From Nocardioides sp. Root122 (GTDB lineage Bacteria > Actinomycetota > Actinomycetes > Propionibacteriales > Nocardioidaceae): a stretch of DNA of 64,000 nucleotides. This document shows, piece by piece, positions 1 to 8,326 of this stretch. The DNA lies in NCBI RefSeq assembly GCF_001425025.1, contig NZ_LMDE01000006.1, forward strand, positions 24,609-88,608, written 5' to 3'. The position numbers were made by a program, and so were the translations under genes. How positions within the stretch are numbered: the first letter of the stretch is position 1; every line of letters begins with the position of its first letter. Under the pieces are notes generated by a model, which was not told the origin of the DNA, did not search any database, and was given only the letters and a program-made list of their open reading frames with translations.

Positions 1-2
1 AG

Positions 3-269
3 CCGACACAGCACGAGATCGGGCGGCGCACCTACATCGTCGCCCAGGTCGAGCCGCTCGACGTCGACGGCGTGCGGACCACGGAGGTCGGCACGGCACT
101 GTGGCTGCTCGGCTTCCTCGGCCTGCTCCCCTTCTGGGGCACGCTGCAGGAGAACGGTCGCACGTGGTGGCTGTGGACCTGCCTGGCCGGGTTCGGCCTC
201 GGGCTCTGCGGCCTGGAGTACTGCCGCCGGCGTCGCAAGGAGCGGGCCGCCCAGCAGGCCCGCCCGTGA
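3..269 (+). CDS. DUF2530 family small membrane protein, 5' end outside window
   Basis: The frame is open from the window edge and no ATG or convincing GTG precedes residue VEPLDVDGVRTTEVG, so the true start probably lies upstream. That block and the following two hydrophobic stretches (TALWLLGFLGLLPFWG and a second Trp/Gly/Leu-rich segment) followed by a basic tail CRRRRKERAAQ fit the actinobacterial DUF2530 family, small proteins with two membrane segments and no assigned function. Its TGA overlaps the GTG start of the methyltransferase gene behind it, which indicates translational coupling. Confidence 0.7.
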   Translation, partial: PTQHEIGRRTYIVAQVEPLDVDGVRTTEVGTALWLLGFLGLLPFWGTLQENGRTWWLWTCLAGFGLGLCGLEYCRRRRKERAAQQARP

Positions 270-868
270 GCTCGCGCCTGCCCCCGACCCGCTGGGAGGT
301 CGCGGGTGAGGACAACCGGGGCTACGGCCAGCACTTCGCCGTGCAGGTCGCCCGGGGCGTCGACGTCGACGGGGAGGCACGCTTCCTCGACGCACTCGCG
401 CCCCGTGGGGCGCGGATCCTCGACCTCGGCTCCGGGATGGGCCGGGTGGCCGCGGCGCTGCAGGCGCGCGGCCACGACGTGGTCGCCACCGAGCCCGACG
501 CCGACCTGCGCGCGCAGTCGGAGGCGACGTACCCGGGCCTGACGGTGCTGCCGCACGAGGCGCTCGCCCTCGACCCCGGCCAGCTGGGCACCTTCGACGT
601 GGTCGCGATCGTGGGCAACGTGATGGTCTACCTCGGCGAGGACACCGAGGTCGCCGTCCTCGAGCGCGTGCGCGAGCTGCTCGCACCCGATGGCCGCGCG
701 GCCATCGGGTTCCACCTCACGGCGGTCAAGGCCGGCAGCCGGACGTACCTGGCCGACGAGTTCGTCGCCGACGTCACCGCCGCGGGGCTGCGTGTGGTGC
801 ACCGATTCGGCAGCTACGAGCTCCACGAGCCCCACGACGAGTACGCCGTGTGGGTGCTGGCGCGCTGA
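266..868 (+). CDS. Class I SAM-dependent methyltransferase
   Basis: A 200-residue protein with a compact Rossmann methyltransferase core. Motif I is ILDLGSGMGR at residues 51-60 and the acidic ribose-binding residue follows in VVATEPDADL; later parts fit the usual beta-strand order (GTFDVVAIVGNVMVY, then LLAPDGRAAIGFH). The substrate cannot be told. I chose the GTG at 266 because it overlaps the preceding TGA (GTGA) and begins just before the recognisable domain; longer readings run through the upstream gene in another frame. The short gap to the convergent DUF3027 gene leaves room for little else. Confidence 0.8.
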   Translation: MSSRLPPTRWEVAGEDNRGYGQHFAVQVARGVDVDGEARFLDALAPRGARILDLGSGMGRVAAALQARGHDVVATEPDADLRAQSEATYPGLTVLPHEALALDPGQLGTFDVVAIVGNVMVYLGEDTEVAVLERVRELLAPDGRAAIGFHLTAVKAGSRTYLADEFVADVTAAGLRVVHRFGSYELHEPHDEYAVWVLAR

Positions 869-908
869 CCGCGGCGCGTCGTCGGGGACGCGGCCGGGAC
901 GGTGCGGC

Positions 909-1691
909 TCAGAGGGTCTCGAAGTCGTCGTCGGTCAGCGTGTCGAAGGCGTGGTCGGGCATGGGCAGCGGCTGCTGCTTGCGCGCGAGCTTGACCTCGG
1001 AGTGGGCGCCGCAGCCGTGGTCGAACGTGACCACCCGGCCGTCGTCGTTGGCGTTGCCGTTGGCGCACACGCCGAACGTGTCGGAGAGCGAGCCGTTGAG
1101 CCGCACCAGGAACCCGCACGACCAGCAGCTGTCCGGGGCGCTCTTGGCCAGCGGCGAGTCGGGCCCGCCGGGACCGGCGTACCAGCGCTCGGCGGCCATG
1201 TCGATGCCCTCGCGGCTCAGCGTGCGGACCCGGCCCAGGCCGAGGTCCTCGGCGACGCGGCGCACCTGCGCCTTGTCGTCGCTGTCGAGGGGGTCGTCGC
1301 CGACGAGGTACGTCGGCACCAGACGGGCGTCCTCGTCCTCGACCGGCAGCAGGTCGCCGGGCGAGAGGTCGCCGGGCTGGATGCGCTCCTTGTAGGGGAG
1401 CCAGGCCGGCGCGACGATCGCCTCGTCGCCGGGCAGCAGCACCACCTCGTTGACGGTCACGTCCTTGGCGCGCTTCGCGCGGGTCAGGGTGACCGACCAG
1501 TACCAGCCGGGGTAGCCCGGGCGCTCGCAGGCGAAGTGGTGGGTGACCACGCGCTCCTCCTCGGCCTTGGCACCGAGGTGGTCGCCGACCTCGGCGGGCT
1601 CCGCGACCTCGAGGACGACGCTCCTGGCCAGGTCCACGGCCTTGGCGAGGGCGGAGTCCGGCTTGCCGGCACGGGTGGGGAGAGCGATCAC
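909..1691 (-). CDS. DUF3027 domain protein
   Basis: A 260-residue soluble protein of the actinobacterial DUF3027 family, recognised from the central block with PGYPGWYWSVTLTR and PGDLLP and from the C-terminal part with CWSCGF and two further cysteines (VCANG, HGCGAHSE). The four cysteines form a zinc-ribbon-like set; metal binding is inference. No biochemical role is known to me. The GTG at 1691 (VIALPTRAG) was chosen because the upstream extension is poorly gene-like and runs toward the divergent MFS start. Genes of this family often sit beside a cold-shock gene and an MFS permease, as here. Confidence 0.75.
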   Translation of the reverse strand: MIALPTRAGKPDSALAKAVDLARSVVLEVAEPAEVGDHLGAKAEEERVVTHHFACERPGYPGWYWSVTLTRAKRAKDVTVNEVVLLPGDEAIVAPAWLPYKERIQPGDLSPGDLLPVEDEDARLVPTYLVGDDPLDSDDKAQVRRVAEDLGLGRVRTLSREGIDMAAERWYAGPGGPDSPLAKSAPDSCWSCGFLVRLNGSLSDTFGVCANGNANDDGRVVTFDHGCGAHSEVKLARKQQPLPMPDHAFDTLTDDDFETL

Positions 1692-1782
1692 ACGCGCATC
1701 ATGACAAACGGACGGTGGTCCTGTCCCGTCGAGGGCCACAACCGAGACGTCCTCCGCCTCGCTGTCGGGCGGGTAGGTCAAG

Positions 1783-3246
1783 ATGGTGCACGTGACCACC
1801 GACCGCCCCGACCCGACACCGGGGCAGCAGTCGGACACCCGCTCCCAGGACCACCCGCAGGACCACCGCCGCGACCACCGGGAGTCCCCCGCAGCACCCC
1901 CGCCCAGTGCCGTACGACGCTCGTTGTCCGGCGCCGCACGCGGGGTACGGGCCGCCGGCCGGGGCGCGCGCGTCGCCGGGCGCGGTGCCGGGACGGCCGG
2001 TCACTACGCCGTCTCGCAGGCGCGACGCGCAGCGCGCGCGGAGGGCGCCGGGGACTCGGGCCTCTCCCGGCTCATCGAGCTGCACGCCTTCAACGCCGCC
2101 GGTGACGCGGCGGTGGCGATCTCGCTCGCCGGCACGCTGTTCTTCCAGGTGCCGACCGGCGAGGCCCGCGGCCAGGTCGCACTGTTCCTGGGGCTGACGA
2201 TGCTGCCGTTCGCGATCGTCGCGCCGCTGATCGGGCCCTTCCTCGACCGCTTCAGCCACGGCCGGCGGTGGGCCGTCGGCGCCACGATGGCGATCCGGTG
2301 CTTCCTGTGCTGGGTGCTCGCGACCGCGGTGGTGACGGAGTCCGGGTGGCTGTTCCCGGCGGCGCTCGGCGTCCTGGTCGCGTCCAAGGCCTACGGCGTC
2401 ACCCGGGCCGCCGCGGTCCCGCGGCTGCTCCCGCCAGACCTCACGCTGGTCAAGGCCAACGCGCGGGTCTCCCTGGCGGGCGTCGTCGGCGCCGGAGTCT
2501 CGGCGCCGCTCGCCGTGCTCGCCTCCACGTTCGGCCCGGAATGGTCGCTGCGCTACGCCTTCCTGGTCTTCGTGCTCGCCACCATCTGGGCGATCCGCCT
2601 GCCGGAGAAGGTCGACTCCAGCCACGGCGAGGGCGAGCTGGTGCTCACCGGCCCGACCAACGCGGCGACCACCACCCGCCGGTCGAAGACCCGGATCCCC
2701 TCGGCGGTGGCCTTCGCCCTGCGGGCCAACTGCGGGCCGCGCTGGCTGTCGGGGTTCCTGACGATGTTCATGGCGTTCCTGCTGCGCGACAACCCGATCG
2801 GCGACTGGAAGCCGGAGGTGCTGCTGGGCCTGGTCATCGGCGCCGCCGGCCTCGGCAACACCCTCGGCATCGCCATCGGCTCGCTGCTCAGACGCCTCAA
2901 TCCCGCGGTCACCGTGGTGCTCGCGCTGCTGGCCGACGCCGCGATCGCGGTCGTGGCCGCGCTGTTCTACGGCCTCGTGCCGCTCGTGCTGCTGGGGCTC
3001 ACCGCAGGCCTGGCCCAGTCGCTGGCCAAGCTCTCGCTCGACTCGACCATCCAGCGCGACGTCCCCGGCCGGATCCAGGCCAGCGCCTTCGCGCGCTCCG
3101 ACACCACGCTGCAGCTCGCGTGGGTGATCGGCGGCTTCGTGGGCATCGTGATGCCGCTGATGCCCCGGCTCGGCCTGGGCATCGCCGCCGGCGTGCTCGG
3201 CGCGTGGGCGACCTTCGTGCTCGTCACCCGGCCGCGGCGGGCCTGA
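1783..3246 (+). CDS. MFS transporter
   Basis: A 487-residue membrane protein. About the first 85 residues are hydrophilic and rich in Asp, Arg, Pro and Gly; then come hydrophobic segments consistent with 12 helices (for example ALFLGLTMLPFAIVAPLIG, AVTVVLALLADAAIAVVAAL). The cytoplasmic-loop remnant FLDRFSHGRRWAVG matches the MFS signature between helices 2 and 3. The substrate is unknown; drug or metabolite efflux is the usual guess. It is transcribed away from DUF3027 and meets the cold-shock gene tail-to-tail. A GTG at 1792 is an alternative start. Confidence 0.8.
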   Translation: MVHVTTDRPDPTPGQQSDTRSQDHPQDHRRDHRESPAAPPPSAVRRSLSGAARGVRAAGRGARVAGRGAGTAGHYAVSQARRAARAEGAGDSGLSRLIELHAFNAAGDAAVAISLAGTLFFQVPTGEARGQVALFLGLTMLPFAIVAPLIGPFLDRFSHGRRWAVGATMAIRCFLCWVLATAVVTESGWLFPAALGVLVASKAYGVTRAAAVPRLLPPDLTLVKANARVSLAGVVGAGVSAPLAVLASTFGPEWSLRYAFLVFVLATIWAIRLPEKVDSSHGEGELVLTGPTNAATTTRRSKTRIPSAVAFALRANCGPRWLSGFLTMFMAFLLRDNPIGDWKPEVLLGLVIGAAGLGNTLGIAIGSLLRRLNPAVTVVLALLADAAIAVVAALFYGLVPLVLLGLTAGLAQSLAKLSLDSTIQRDVPGRIQASAFARSDTTLQLAWVIGGFVGIVMPLMPRLGLGIAAGVLGAWATFVLVTRPRRA

Positions 3247-3259
3247 CCCCGCGGCCGCC

Positions 3260-3655
3260 TCAGATCTCGAGCTCGTCGGCGAGCGCGCGCAGCACCTTCG
3301 CCGTGCCGCGCGCCGCGGCCCGCTCGGGGTGCCGGCCACGCCGGTAGGTCTCCTCGACGCCGTCGAGCATCCTGATGAGGTCCTCGACGATGGTGACCAT
3401 GGCGTCCGGCTGCTTGCGCTGGGCGTTGCGCTGGTTGCGCGCCACGGAGGCCGGGGCGTCGACGACACGGACCTGGAGCGCCTGCTCGCCGCGGCGGCCC
3501 TGCGCGATGCCGAACTCGACCTTGGTGCCCGCCTTGAGCGTGGTGATGCCCTCGGGCAGCGCGTCGGAGTGGACGTAGACGTCCGGCCCGTCCTCCTGGG
3601 ACAGGAAGCCGAAGCCCTTCTCGGCGTCGAACCACTTCACCTTGCCACTGGGCAC
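3260..3655 (-). CDS. Cold-shock domain protein with C-terminal extension
   Basis: Residues 1-65 are a cold-shock domain: MPSGKVKWFDAEKGFGFLS contains RNP-1 (KGFGFLS) and VYVHSDAL corresponds to RNP-2. These bind single-stranded RNA or DNA. At 131 residues it is about twice the usual CspA length; the extra half (from VARNQRNAQRKQPDAM) is alpha-helical in character, as in a common actinobacterial subgroup. It likely acts as an RNA chaperone. The gene starts with GTG and lies behind a leader with a stable hairpin. Confidence 0.9.
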   Translation of the reverse strand: MPSGKVKWFDAEKGFGFLSQEDGPDVYVHSDALPEGITTLKAGTKVEFGIAQGRRGEQALQVRVVDAPASVARNQRNAQRKQPDAMVTIVEDLIRMLDGVEETYRRGRHPERAAARGTAKVLRALADELEI

Positions 3656-3683
3656 AGGACTGCTCCACTCAGCTCAATCTCCG

Positions 3684-3716
3684 GCGCCCGTGGATTCACG
3701 GGCGCGGCACAGGATA
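3684..3716 (-). promoter_or_regulatory. Cold-shock gene leader: -10 box and 5' UTR hairpin
   Basis: On the minus strand TATCCT (3711-3716) is a plausible -10 element. Immediately after it lies a perfect 9-bp inverted repeat, GCGCCCGTG with a 4-base loop and its complement (3684-3705), about 29 bases before the GTG start. The hairpin would begin near the transcript 5' end. Leader structure is a known control point of csp genes; a role here is inference, and no good -35 is visible. Confidence 0.4.
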
Positions 3717-3790
3717 GGCGGCTGGACCAGTCCACCACCAACAGGTTCCCCCGGGGTCCGCTTTGATTTGCCCACGTCCCTGCTGGGACC

Positions 3791-5971
3791 ATGGAAAACT
3801 CGTGGGTCCCGCCGGACGGTCGGCGGACCTGGGCGACCTCGACGAAGTGGGTGGGCACCGTGTGGGCACGACCGGCTGGGCGGATCCTGGGGAGCAGCGC
3901 GCTCGCCCTCGCGATCGCGCTGACCGGCACGGCCGCCGCCCTCGGTGACGACGCCCCTCCGACCACTCCCCCCTCGACCCCGCTGACGCTCGTCGCGCTG
4001 CAGGGGCCGGGCACGTCCGCCGGAACGCGGGAGGCCGCCGACCTCGTCGCACGGCAGGACGCCCTGCTCGCCGCGGTGGGCGCCAGCGAGCCGGTCTACC
4101 GCTGGACCACCGCGCTCAACGGCTTCGCGGCCCGGCTCACCGACAGCCAGCTCACCGCGCTCGAGCACCAGCCCGGCGTCGCCACGATCGAGGCCGACAC
4201 GGTCCGCCCGCTCGCCGGTCGTACGTCGCTCGCCGCGGTGCGCGCCGCCGCCACCCCGCGGTTGCGGGGCGGCGCGGGCGTGGTGATCGGCGTGGTCGAC
4301 TCGGGCCTGGCTCCCGACTCCCCCGCCTTCGCCGACGTGCCCGGCCTCGGCGCCGACCCGCGGCGCTTCGCCGGCACCTGCAGCGTGGGCGAGGGATGGA
4401 CCGCCGACGACTGCACCCGCAAGGTCGTGGGCGCCCGCTGGTTCGTCGAGGGCTTCGGCCGTGACGCGGTGCGCACCTCGGAGTCCTTGTCCGCGCTCGA
4501 CGACCTCGGCCACGGCACCCAGGTCGCGTCGGTCGCCGCCGGCAACGCGAGCGTCAGCGTCCGTGTCGACGGCCGCGACGCCGGTCGCTTCGGCGGCGTG
4601 GCCCCGCAGGCGCGGATCGTCGCCTACAAGGCGTGCTGGGGCGCGCCGGACCCGTCCGGCGACGGGTGCTCGACGGCCGACGTGGTGAGCGCGGTCGACG
4701 CGGCCGTCGCCGACCGCGTCGACGTCCTCAACCTCGCGATCGCCGGCGGCGAGCGCATCGACACCCTCCAGCGCGCCCTGCTCGGCGCGGCCGAGGCCGA
4801 CGTCGTGGTCATCGGCGCCGCGGGCAACTCCGCACGCTCGGCCTTCGCCGCGCACGCCGGACCGTGGGTCACCACCGTCGGCTCCACGATCGGCCGGATG
4901 TCGCGCGGGCGGGTGAGCGTCCCCGGCGGCTCCTCCTGGACCGGTGGCGGACGTCCGGTCTCGGTGCGTGGACGCGCCGTGCTGGCGCAGGACGCCGCGG
5001 CTCCGGGCGTCTCCCGTCACGATGCGGGCCAGTGCCGGCAGGGGGCCCTCGACTCCCGCCTCGTCGCCGAGCGGATCGTGGTGTGCCGCCGCGGCGGCAT
5101 CGGCCGCATCGACAAGTCCGAGGCCGTCGCCCAGGCCGGCGGACGCGCGATGGTGCTCGTCAACCGCACCCCGGGCGCCGTCACCGCCGACTTCCACGCC
5201 GTCCCGACCGTGCACCTGCCCGCCGTCGCCGGCCGCGAGCTGAGCCGCTGGGTGGCCCGCCACCCCGACGCCCCGCTGCGCATGTCCCGCGTCGTCGGCG
5301 CGGAGGGCGAACGGCGTACGCCGCCGTGGAGCGCCTCCGGCGACCCGCGCGGCGCCACGCTCAAGCCCGACGCGGTCGCCGACGGCGACGCGGTGCTCGG
5401 CGCGCTGCCCGAGTCCAGCGGTCGCAGCTGGGGCGTCTTCAGCGGCAGCTCGGCCGCGACCGCCCGCGCGAGCGGGCTCGCCGCGCTCCTGCGGGCCGAG
5501 CACGACGACTGGTCCGCCGCGGTGGTCCGCTCCATGCTCGTCACCTCCGCCCGACCGGTCCCCGGATCCTCGGTGCTGACCCAGGGGGCCGGTGCGCTGC
5601 CCACCCGCGCCCCACGGGCCCACCTGGCCTTCGAGGTCGCGGCGGGCGCGTGGCGTCGGGCACTGCGCAGCAACCGGCTCGCCGAGCTCAACACCCCCTC
5701 CCTGCTGATGCCCGCAGGGCAGACGACCGCAGTGCGGCGGGTGACCAACACCGGCAGCCGACCCGAGTACTTCTCGGTGACCGCCCGCGGCTTCACCTCC
5801 CACCGGGTGCGCGTCCAGCCCCTCGCCGTACGCCTCTCGCCCGGGGAGTCGGCCGCCTTCACCGTCACCGTCTCCGGTCCCACCACCCCCGGACGCCTCG
5901 ACGACGGAGAGCTGGTCTGGCTCGGCGCCCGCGGCGGCGTCACCCGGGTCCCGGTCGCCCTCACCCGCTGA
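3791..5971 (+). CDS. Secreted S8 (subtilisin-like) serine protease
   Basis: A 726-residue exported subtilase. A long basic N-region precedes a hydrophobic stretch (ILGSSALALAIALTGTAAALG) that reads as a signal peptide. Residues of about 60-140 resemble an inhibitor I9 propeptide (FAARLTDSQLTALEHQPGVATIEAD). The catalytic triad is complete: Asp170 in GVVDSGL, His241 in GHGTQVAS, Ser554 in SGSSAATARASG. Between His and Ser, around residues 380-480, lies a PA-type insertion (VCRRGGIGRIDKSEAVAQA). The C-terminus is a fibronectin III-like domain common in these proteases. Several GTG codons inside the long leader make the exact start uncertain. Confidence 0.88.
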   Translation: MENSWVPPDGRRTWATSTKWVGTVWARPAGRILGSSALALAIALTGTAAALGDDAPPTTPPSTPLTLVALQGPGTSAGTREAADLVARQDALLAAVGASEPVYRWTTALNGFAARLTDSQLTALEHQPGVATIEADTVRPLAGRTSLAAVRAAATPRLRGGAGVVIGVVDSGLAPDSPAFADVPGLGADPRRFAGTCSVGEGWTADDCTRKVVGARWFVEGFGRDAVRTSESLSALDDLGHGTQVASVAAGNASVSVRVDGRDAGRFGGVAPQARIVAYKACWGAPDPSGDGCSTADVVSAVDAAVADRVDVLNLAIAGGERIDTLQRALLGAAEADVVVIGAAGNSARSAFAAHAGPWVTTVGSTIGRMSRGRVSVPGGSSWTGGGRPVSVRGRAVLAQDAAAPGVSRHDAGQCRQGALDSRLVAERIVVCRRGGIGRIDKSEAVAQAGGRAMVLVNRTPGAVTADFHAVPTVHLPAVAGRELSRWVARHPDAPLRMSRVVGAEGERRTPPWSASGDPRGATLKPDAVADGDAVLGALPESSGRSWGVFSGSSAATARASGLAALLRAEHDDWSAAVVRSMLVTSARPVPGSSVLTQGAGALPTRAPRAHLAFEVAAGAWRRALRSNRLAELNTPSLLMPAGQTTAVRRVTNTGSRPEYFSVTARGFTSHRVRVQPLAVRLSPGESAAFTVTVSGPTTPGRLDDGELVWLGARGGVTRVPVALTR

Positions 5972-5989
5972 CCCGCCCGGACACAGGCG

Positions 5990-6019
5990 GGGCCGCCGCC
6001 CCCGAGGGGACGACGGCCC
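5990..6019. terminator. Probable bidirectional terminator hairpin
   Basis: Between the convergent protease and symporter genes a GGGCCG arm pairs with CGGCCC across an inner CCCC/GGGG pair with small bulges. There is no U-run, which is usual for high-GC actinobacterial terminators. Position between converging genes is the main support. Confidence 0.4.
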
Positions 6020-6034
6020 GCTGGGCGGCTCGGC

Positions 6035-7405
6035 TCAGTCGCCGAGCACGCGGTCGTGCCGCAGCGAGGTCGCCCTGGTCTCGTGGGCGAAGAGCACCGC
6101 GACGATGGTGATCACCGACGCGACGGTCATGTAGACCGCCACCTTGGGGACGTTGGTGACGCCGGCGGTGGCGTCGCCCAACAGCTCGATCGCGATGATC
6201 GGGGCGAGCGCGCCCGCGAAGATCGACGCGAGCTGGTAGCCGACCGAGGCGCCGGTGTAGCGGACCGAGGTGCCGAACAGCTCGGAGAAGAACGCTGCCT
6301 GCGGGGCGTACATCATCGCGTGCAGGACCAGGCCGACGACGATCGCCAGGATGATCTTGCCCTCCGACCGGGAGGCGACCAGGTCGAAGAACACCCAGGA
6401 CCAGGCGGCGACGCCGACGGCGCCGGCGAGGTAGAGCGGTCGCCGGCCCACGCGGTCGCTGAGCGCGCCCACGACCGGGATGGTCAGGAAGTGCACGACC
6501 GAGCCGATCAGCAGGGCCTTGAGGATCAGCGACTTGTCGTCCGCCGTGCCGGCGTAGATCGTGAGGAACGAGATCGAGATGACGGTGAAGAGGTAGTAGG
6601 AGATGTTCTCGGCCATCCGCATCCCCATCGCCACGAAGACCTCCTTGGGGTACTTCCGGAAGACTTCGACCAGCGGCAGGTGCGGCGTCTCCTTGGTCTC
6701 GAGCTCGCTCCGGGCCTCCGTGAAGACCGGCGACTCCTCGATGGACAGGCGGACCCACAGGCCGACCGCCACGAGCACGGCGCTCAGCAGGAACGGGATG
6801 CGCCAGCCCCAGGCGTTGAAGGCGTCCTCGGACTGCACGGCCGCGAGCACCCACAGCACGCCGGTGGCGAACAGGTTGCCGAGGGCGACACCCGCCTGCG
6901 GCCAGGAGGACCAGAAGCCGCGCTGCGAGTCGTCGCCGTGCTCGGCGGCCATCAGGACGGCACCGCCCCACTCGCCACCGACGGCGAAGCCCTGGACGAG
7001 CCGGCAGGCCAGCAGCAGCAGCGGTGCGGCGACGCCGATGGAGGCGTAGGTCGGCAGCAGGCCGATGGCGAAGGTCGCCAGGCCCATCAGGAAGAGCGAG
7101 AAGACGAGCATCTTCTTGCGGCCGACCCGGTCGCCGAAGTGCCCGAAGACGATGCCGCCCAGGGGCCGGGCGACGAAGCCGAGCGCGTAGGTGCCGAAGG
7201 CAAGGAGGGTGGCGGTGGCCGGCTCGCTGTCCGGGAAGAACAGGGTGCCGAAGACGAGCGCGGCGGCCGAGCCGTAGAGGAAGAAGTCGTACCACTCGAC
7301 GGCCGTCCCGATCAGGGACGCGAAGACGACCCTGACGATGCTGGTGCGACCGGGGTCCGTGGGCGACGGGGAGGTCCCGGCCCGTGGGGAGGTGTCGGTG
7401 GTCAT
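6035..7405 (-). CDS. MFS metabolite:H+ symporter (MHS family)
   Basis: A 456-residue transporter of the MHS branch (ShiA/ProP/KgtP relatives): VEWYDFFLYGSAAALVFG near the N-terminus, the loop signature GHFGDRVGRKKML between helices 2 and 3 and its repeat ALSDRVGRRPLY between helices 8 and 9. These carry organic acids or osmolytes by proton symport. The ATG at 7405 is preceded by GATGAAAGG at a suitable distance. It lies 53 bp behind the 3-hydroxybutyrate dehydrogenase gene on the same strand, so uptake of 3-hydroxybutyrate or a related acid is a reasonable inference. Confidence 0.85.
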   Translation of the reverse strand: MTTDTSPRAGTSPSPTDPGRTSIVRVVFASLIGTAVEWYDFFLYGSAAALVFGTLFFPDSEPATATLLAFGTYALGFVARPLGGIVFGHFGDRVGRKKMLVFSLFLMGLATFAIGLLPTYASIGVAAPLLLLACRLVQGFAVGGEWGGAVLMAAEHGDDSQRGFWSSWPQAGVALGNLFATGVLWVLAAVQSEDAFNAWGWRIPFLLSAVLVAVGLWVRLSIEESPVFTEARSELETKETPHLPLVEVFRKYPKEVFVAMGMRMAENISYYLFTVISISFLTIYAGTADDKSLILKALLIGSVVHFLTIPVVGALSDRVGRRPLYLAGAVGVAAWSWVFFDLVASRSEGKIILAIVVGLVLHAMMYAPQAAFFSELFGTSVRYTGASVGYQLASIFAGALAPIIAIELLGDATAGVTNVPKVAVYMTVASVITIVAVLFAHETRATSLRHDRVLGD

Positions 7406-7458
7406 GGCGTGCCTTTCATCGGGGGATGGCATGGACTCGGGGTCAGGGTCGGGGTGGG

Positions 7459-8229
7459 TCATGCGGCCGACCAGCCACCGTCGAGGACCAGCGACGAGCC
7501 GGTCATCGACGTGGCGGCGGGGCTGCAGAGGAAGGCCACCGCGTCGGCGACCTCCTCGGGCTCGACGAGCCGCTTGAGCGGCGTACGGGCGAGCAGGACG
7601 GAGTCGAGGACCTCGTCCTCGGGGACGCCGTGGGTGCGGGCCTGGTCGGCGAGCTGACCCTCGACGAGCGGCGTGCGGACGTAGCCGGGGCACACGGTGT
7701 TGCTGGTGACGCCCTTGTCCGCGCCCTCGAGCGCGATGACCTTCGACAGGCCCTCGAGGCCGTGCTTGGCACTGACGTAGGCCGACTTGTAGGCCGACGC
7801 CCGGTGGCCGTGGATGCTCGAGACGTGGACGAGCCGGCCCCAGCCCCGGGCGTACATCCCGGGCAGGACCCGGCGGGCGAGCAGGAAGGGTGCGTGCAGC
7901 ATCAGCGCGTGGATGGTGCGGAACCGCTCGGGGTCGAAGTCCTCGAGCGGGGCGACGTGCTGGATGCCGGCGTTGTTGACCAGCACGTCGACGTCGAGGT
8001 CGAGCGCCTCGATCGCGCGCTCGTCGGTGAGGTCCACGACGTGCGGGATGCCGTGCACCTGGGCGGCGACCTTGGCCACGCCCTCCTCGTCGCGGTCGAG
8101 CAGGTGGACCTCTGCGCCGTCCTCGGACAGCCGCGCGGCGACGGCGGCACCGATGCCGCTCGCGGCTCCCGTGACGAGTGCCCGGCGGCCGGCCAGGGCG
8201 AGAGCGGTGGTGGGGGTGGCGGCGGTCAT
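7459..8229 (-). CDS. bdhA: 3-hydroxybutyrate dehydrogenase (SDR family)
   Basis: A 256-residue short-chain dehydrogenase. The NAD-binding motif TGAASGIG is at residues 20-27, NNAG follows, and the catalytic Ser and YxxxK appear in SSIHGHRAS and YVSAKHG. NNAGIQHVAPLEDF and the later NTVCPGYVRTPLVEGQ are hallmarks of the D-3-hydroxybutyrate dehydrogenase subgroup, which oxidises 3-hydroxybutyrate to acetoacetate with NAD+, for example in polyhydroxybutyrate use. The start is the ATG at 8229 (MTAATPTT). The neighbours, a symporter downstream and a regulator upstream, support an acid-utilisation operon. Confidence 0.85.
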   Translation of the reverse strand: MTAATPTTALALAGRRALVTGAASGIGAAVAARLSEDGAEVHLLDRDEEGVAKVAAQVHGIPHVVDLTDERAIEALDLDVDVLVNNAGIQHVAPLEDFDPERFRTIHALMLHAPFLLARRVLPGMYARGWGRLVHVSSIHGHRASAYKSAYVSAKHGLEGLSKVIALEGADKGVTSNTVCPGYVRTPLVEGQLADQARTHGVPEDEVLDSVLLARTPLKRLVEPEEVADAVAFLCSPAATSMTGSSLVLDGGWSAA

Positions 8230-8257
8230 GCGCCCCACCGTAGGGAGCGCCGCGACG

Positions 8258-8313
8258 CAGGACACATGTCCTGTAGCGCCACACTTGGGCGCTCCACATG
8301 TGGTGTGGCCACA
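8258..8313. promoter_or_regulatory. Cluster of four inverted repeats before bdhA
   Basis: In the 97-bp space between the regulator and bdhA there are four consecutive dyads: CAGGACACATGTCCTG (8258-8273, 7-bp arms), AGCGCC/GGCGCT with a 7-base spacer (8275-8293), CCACATGTGG (8294-8303) and TGTGGCCACA (8304-8313). Such density suggests an operator region for bdhA, with the adjacent regulator the obvious candidate ligand; that link is inference. Confidence 0.5.
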
Positions 8314-8326
8314 TGCCGGAGCGTGC

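Noticed and set aside
5961..7295. Alternate minus-strand frame over the MHS symporter
   Set aside because: Arg/Gly-rich out-of-frame copy; the real frame shows transporter motifs and a ribosome binding site.
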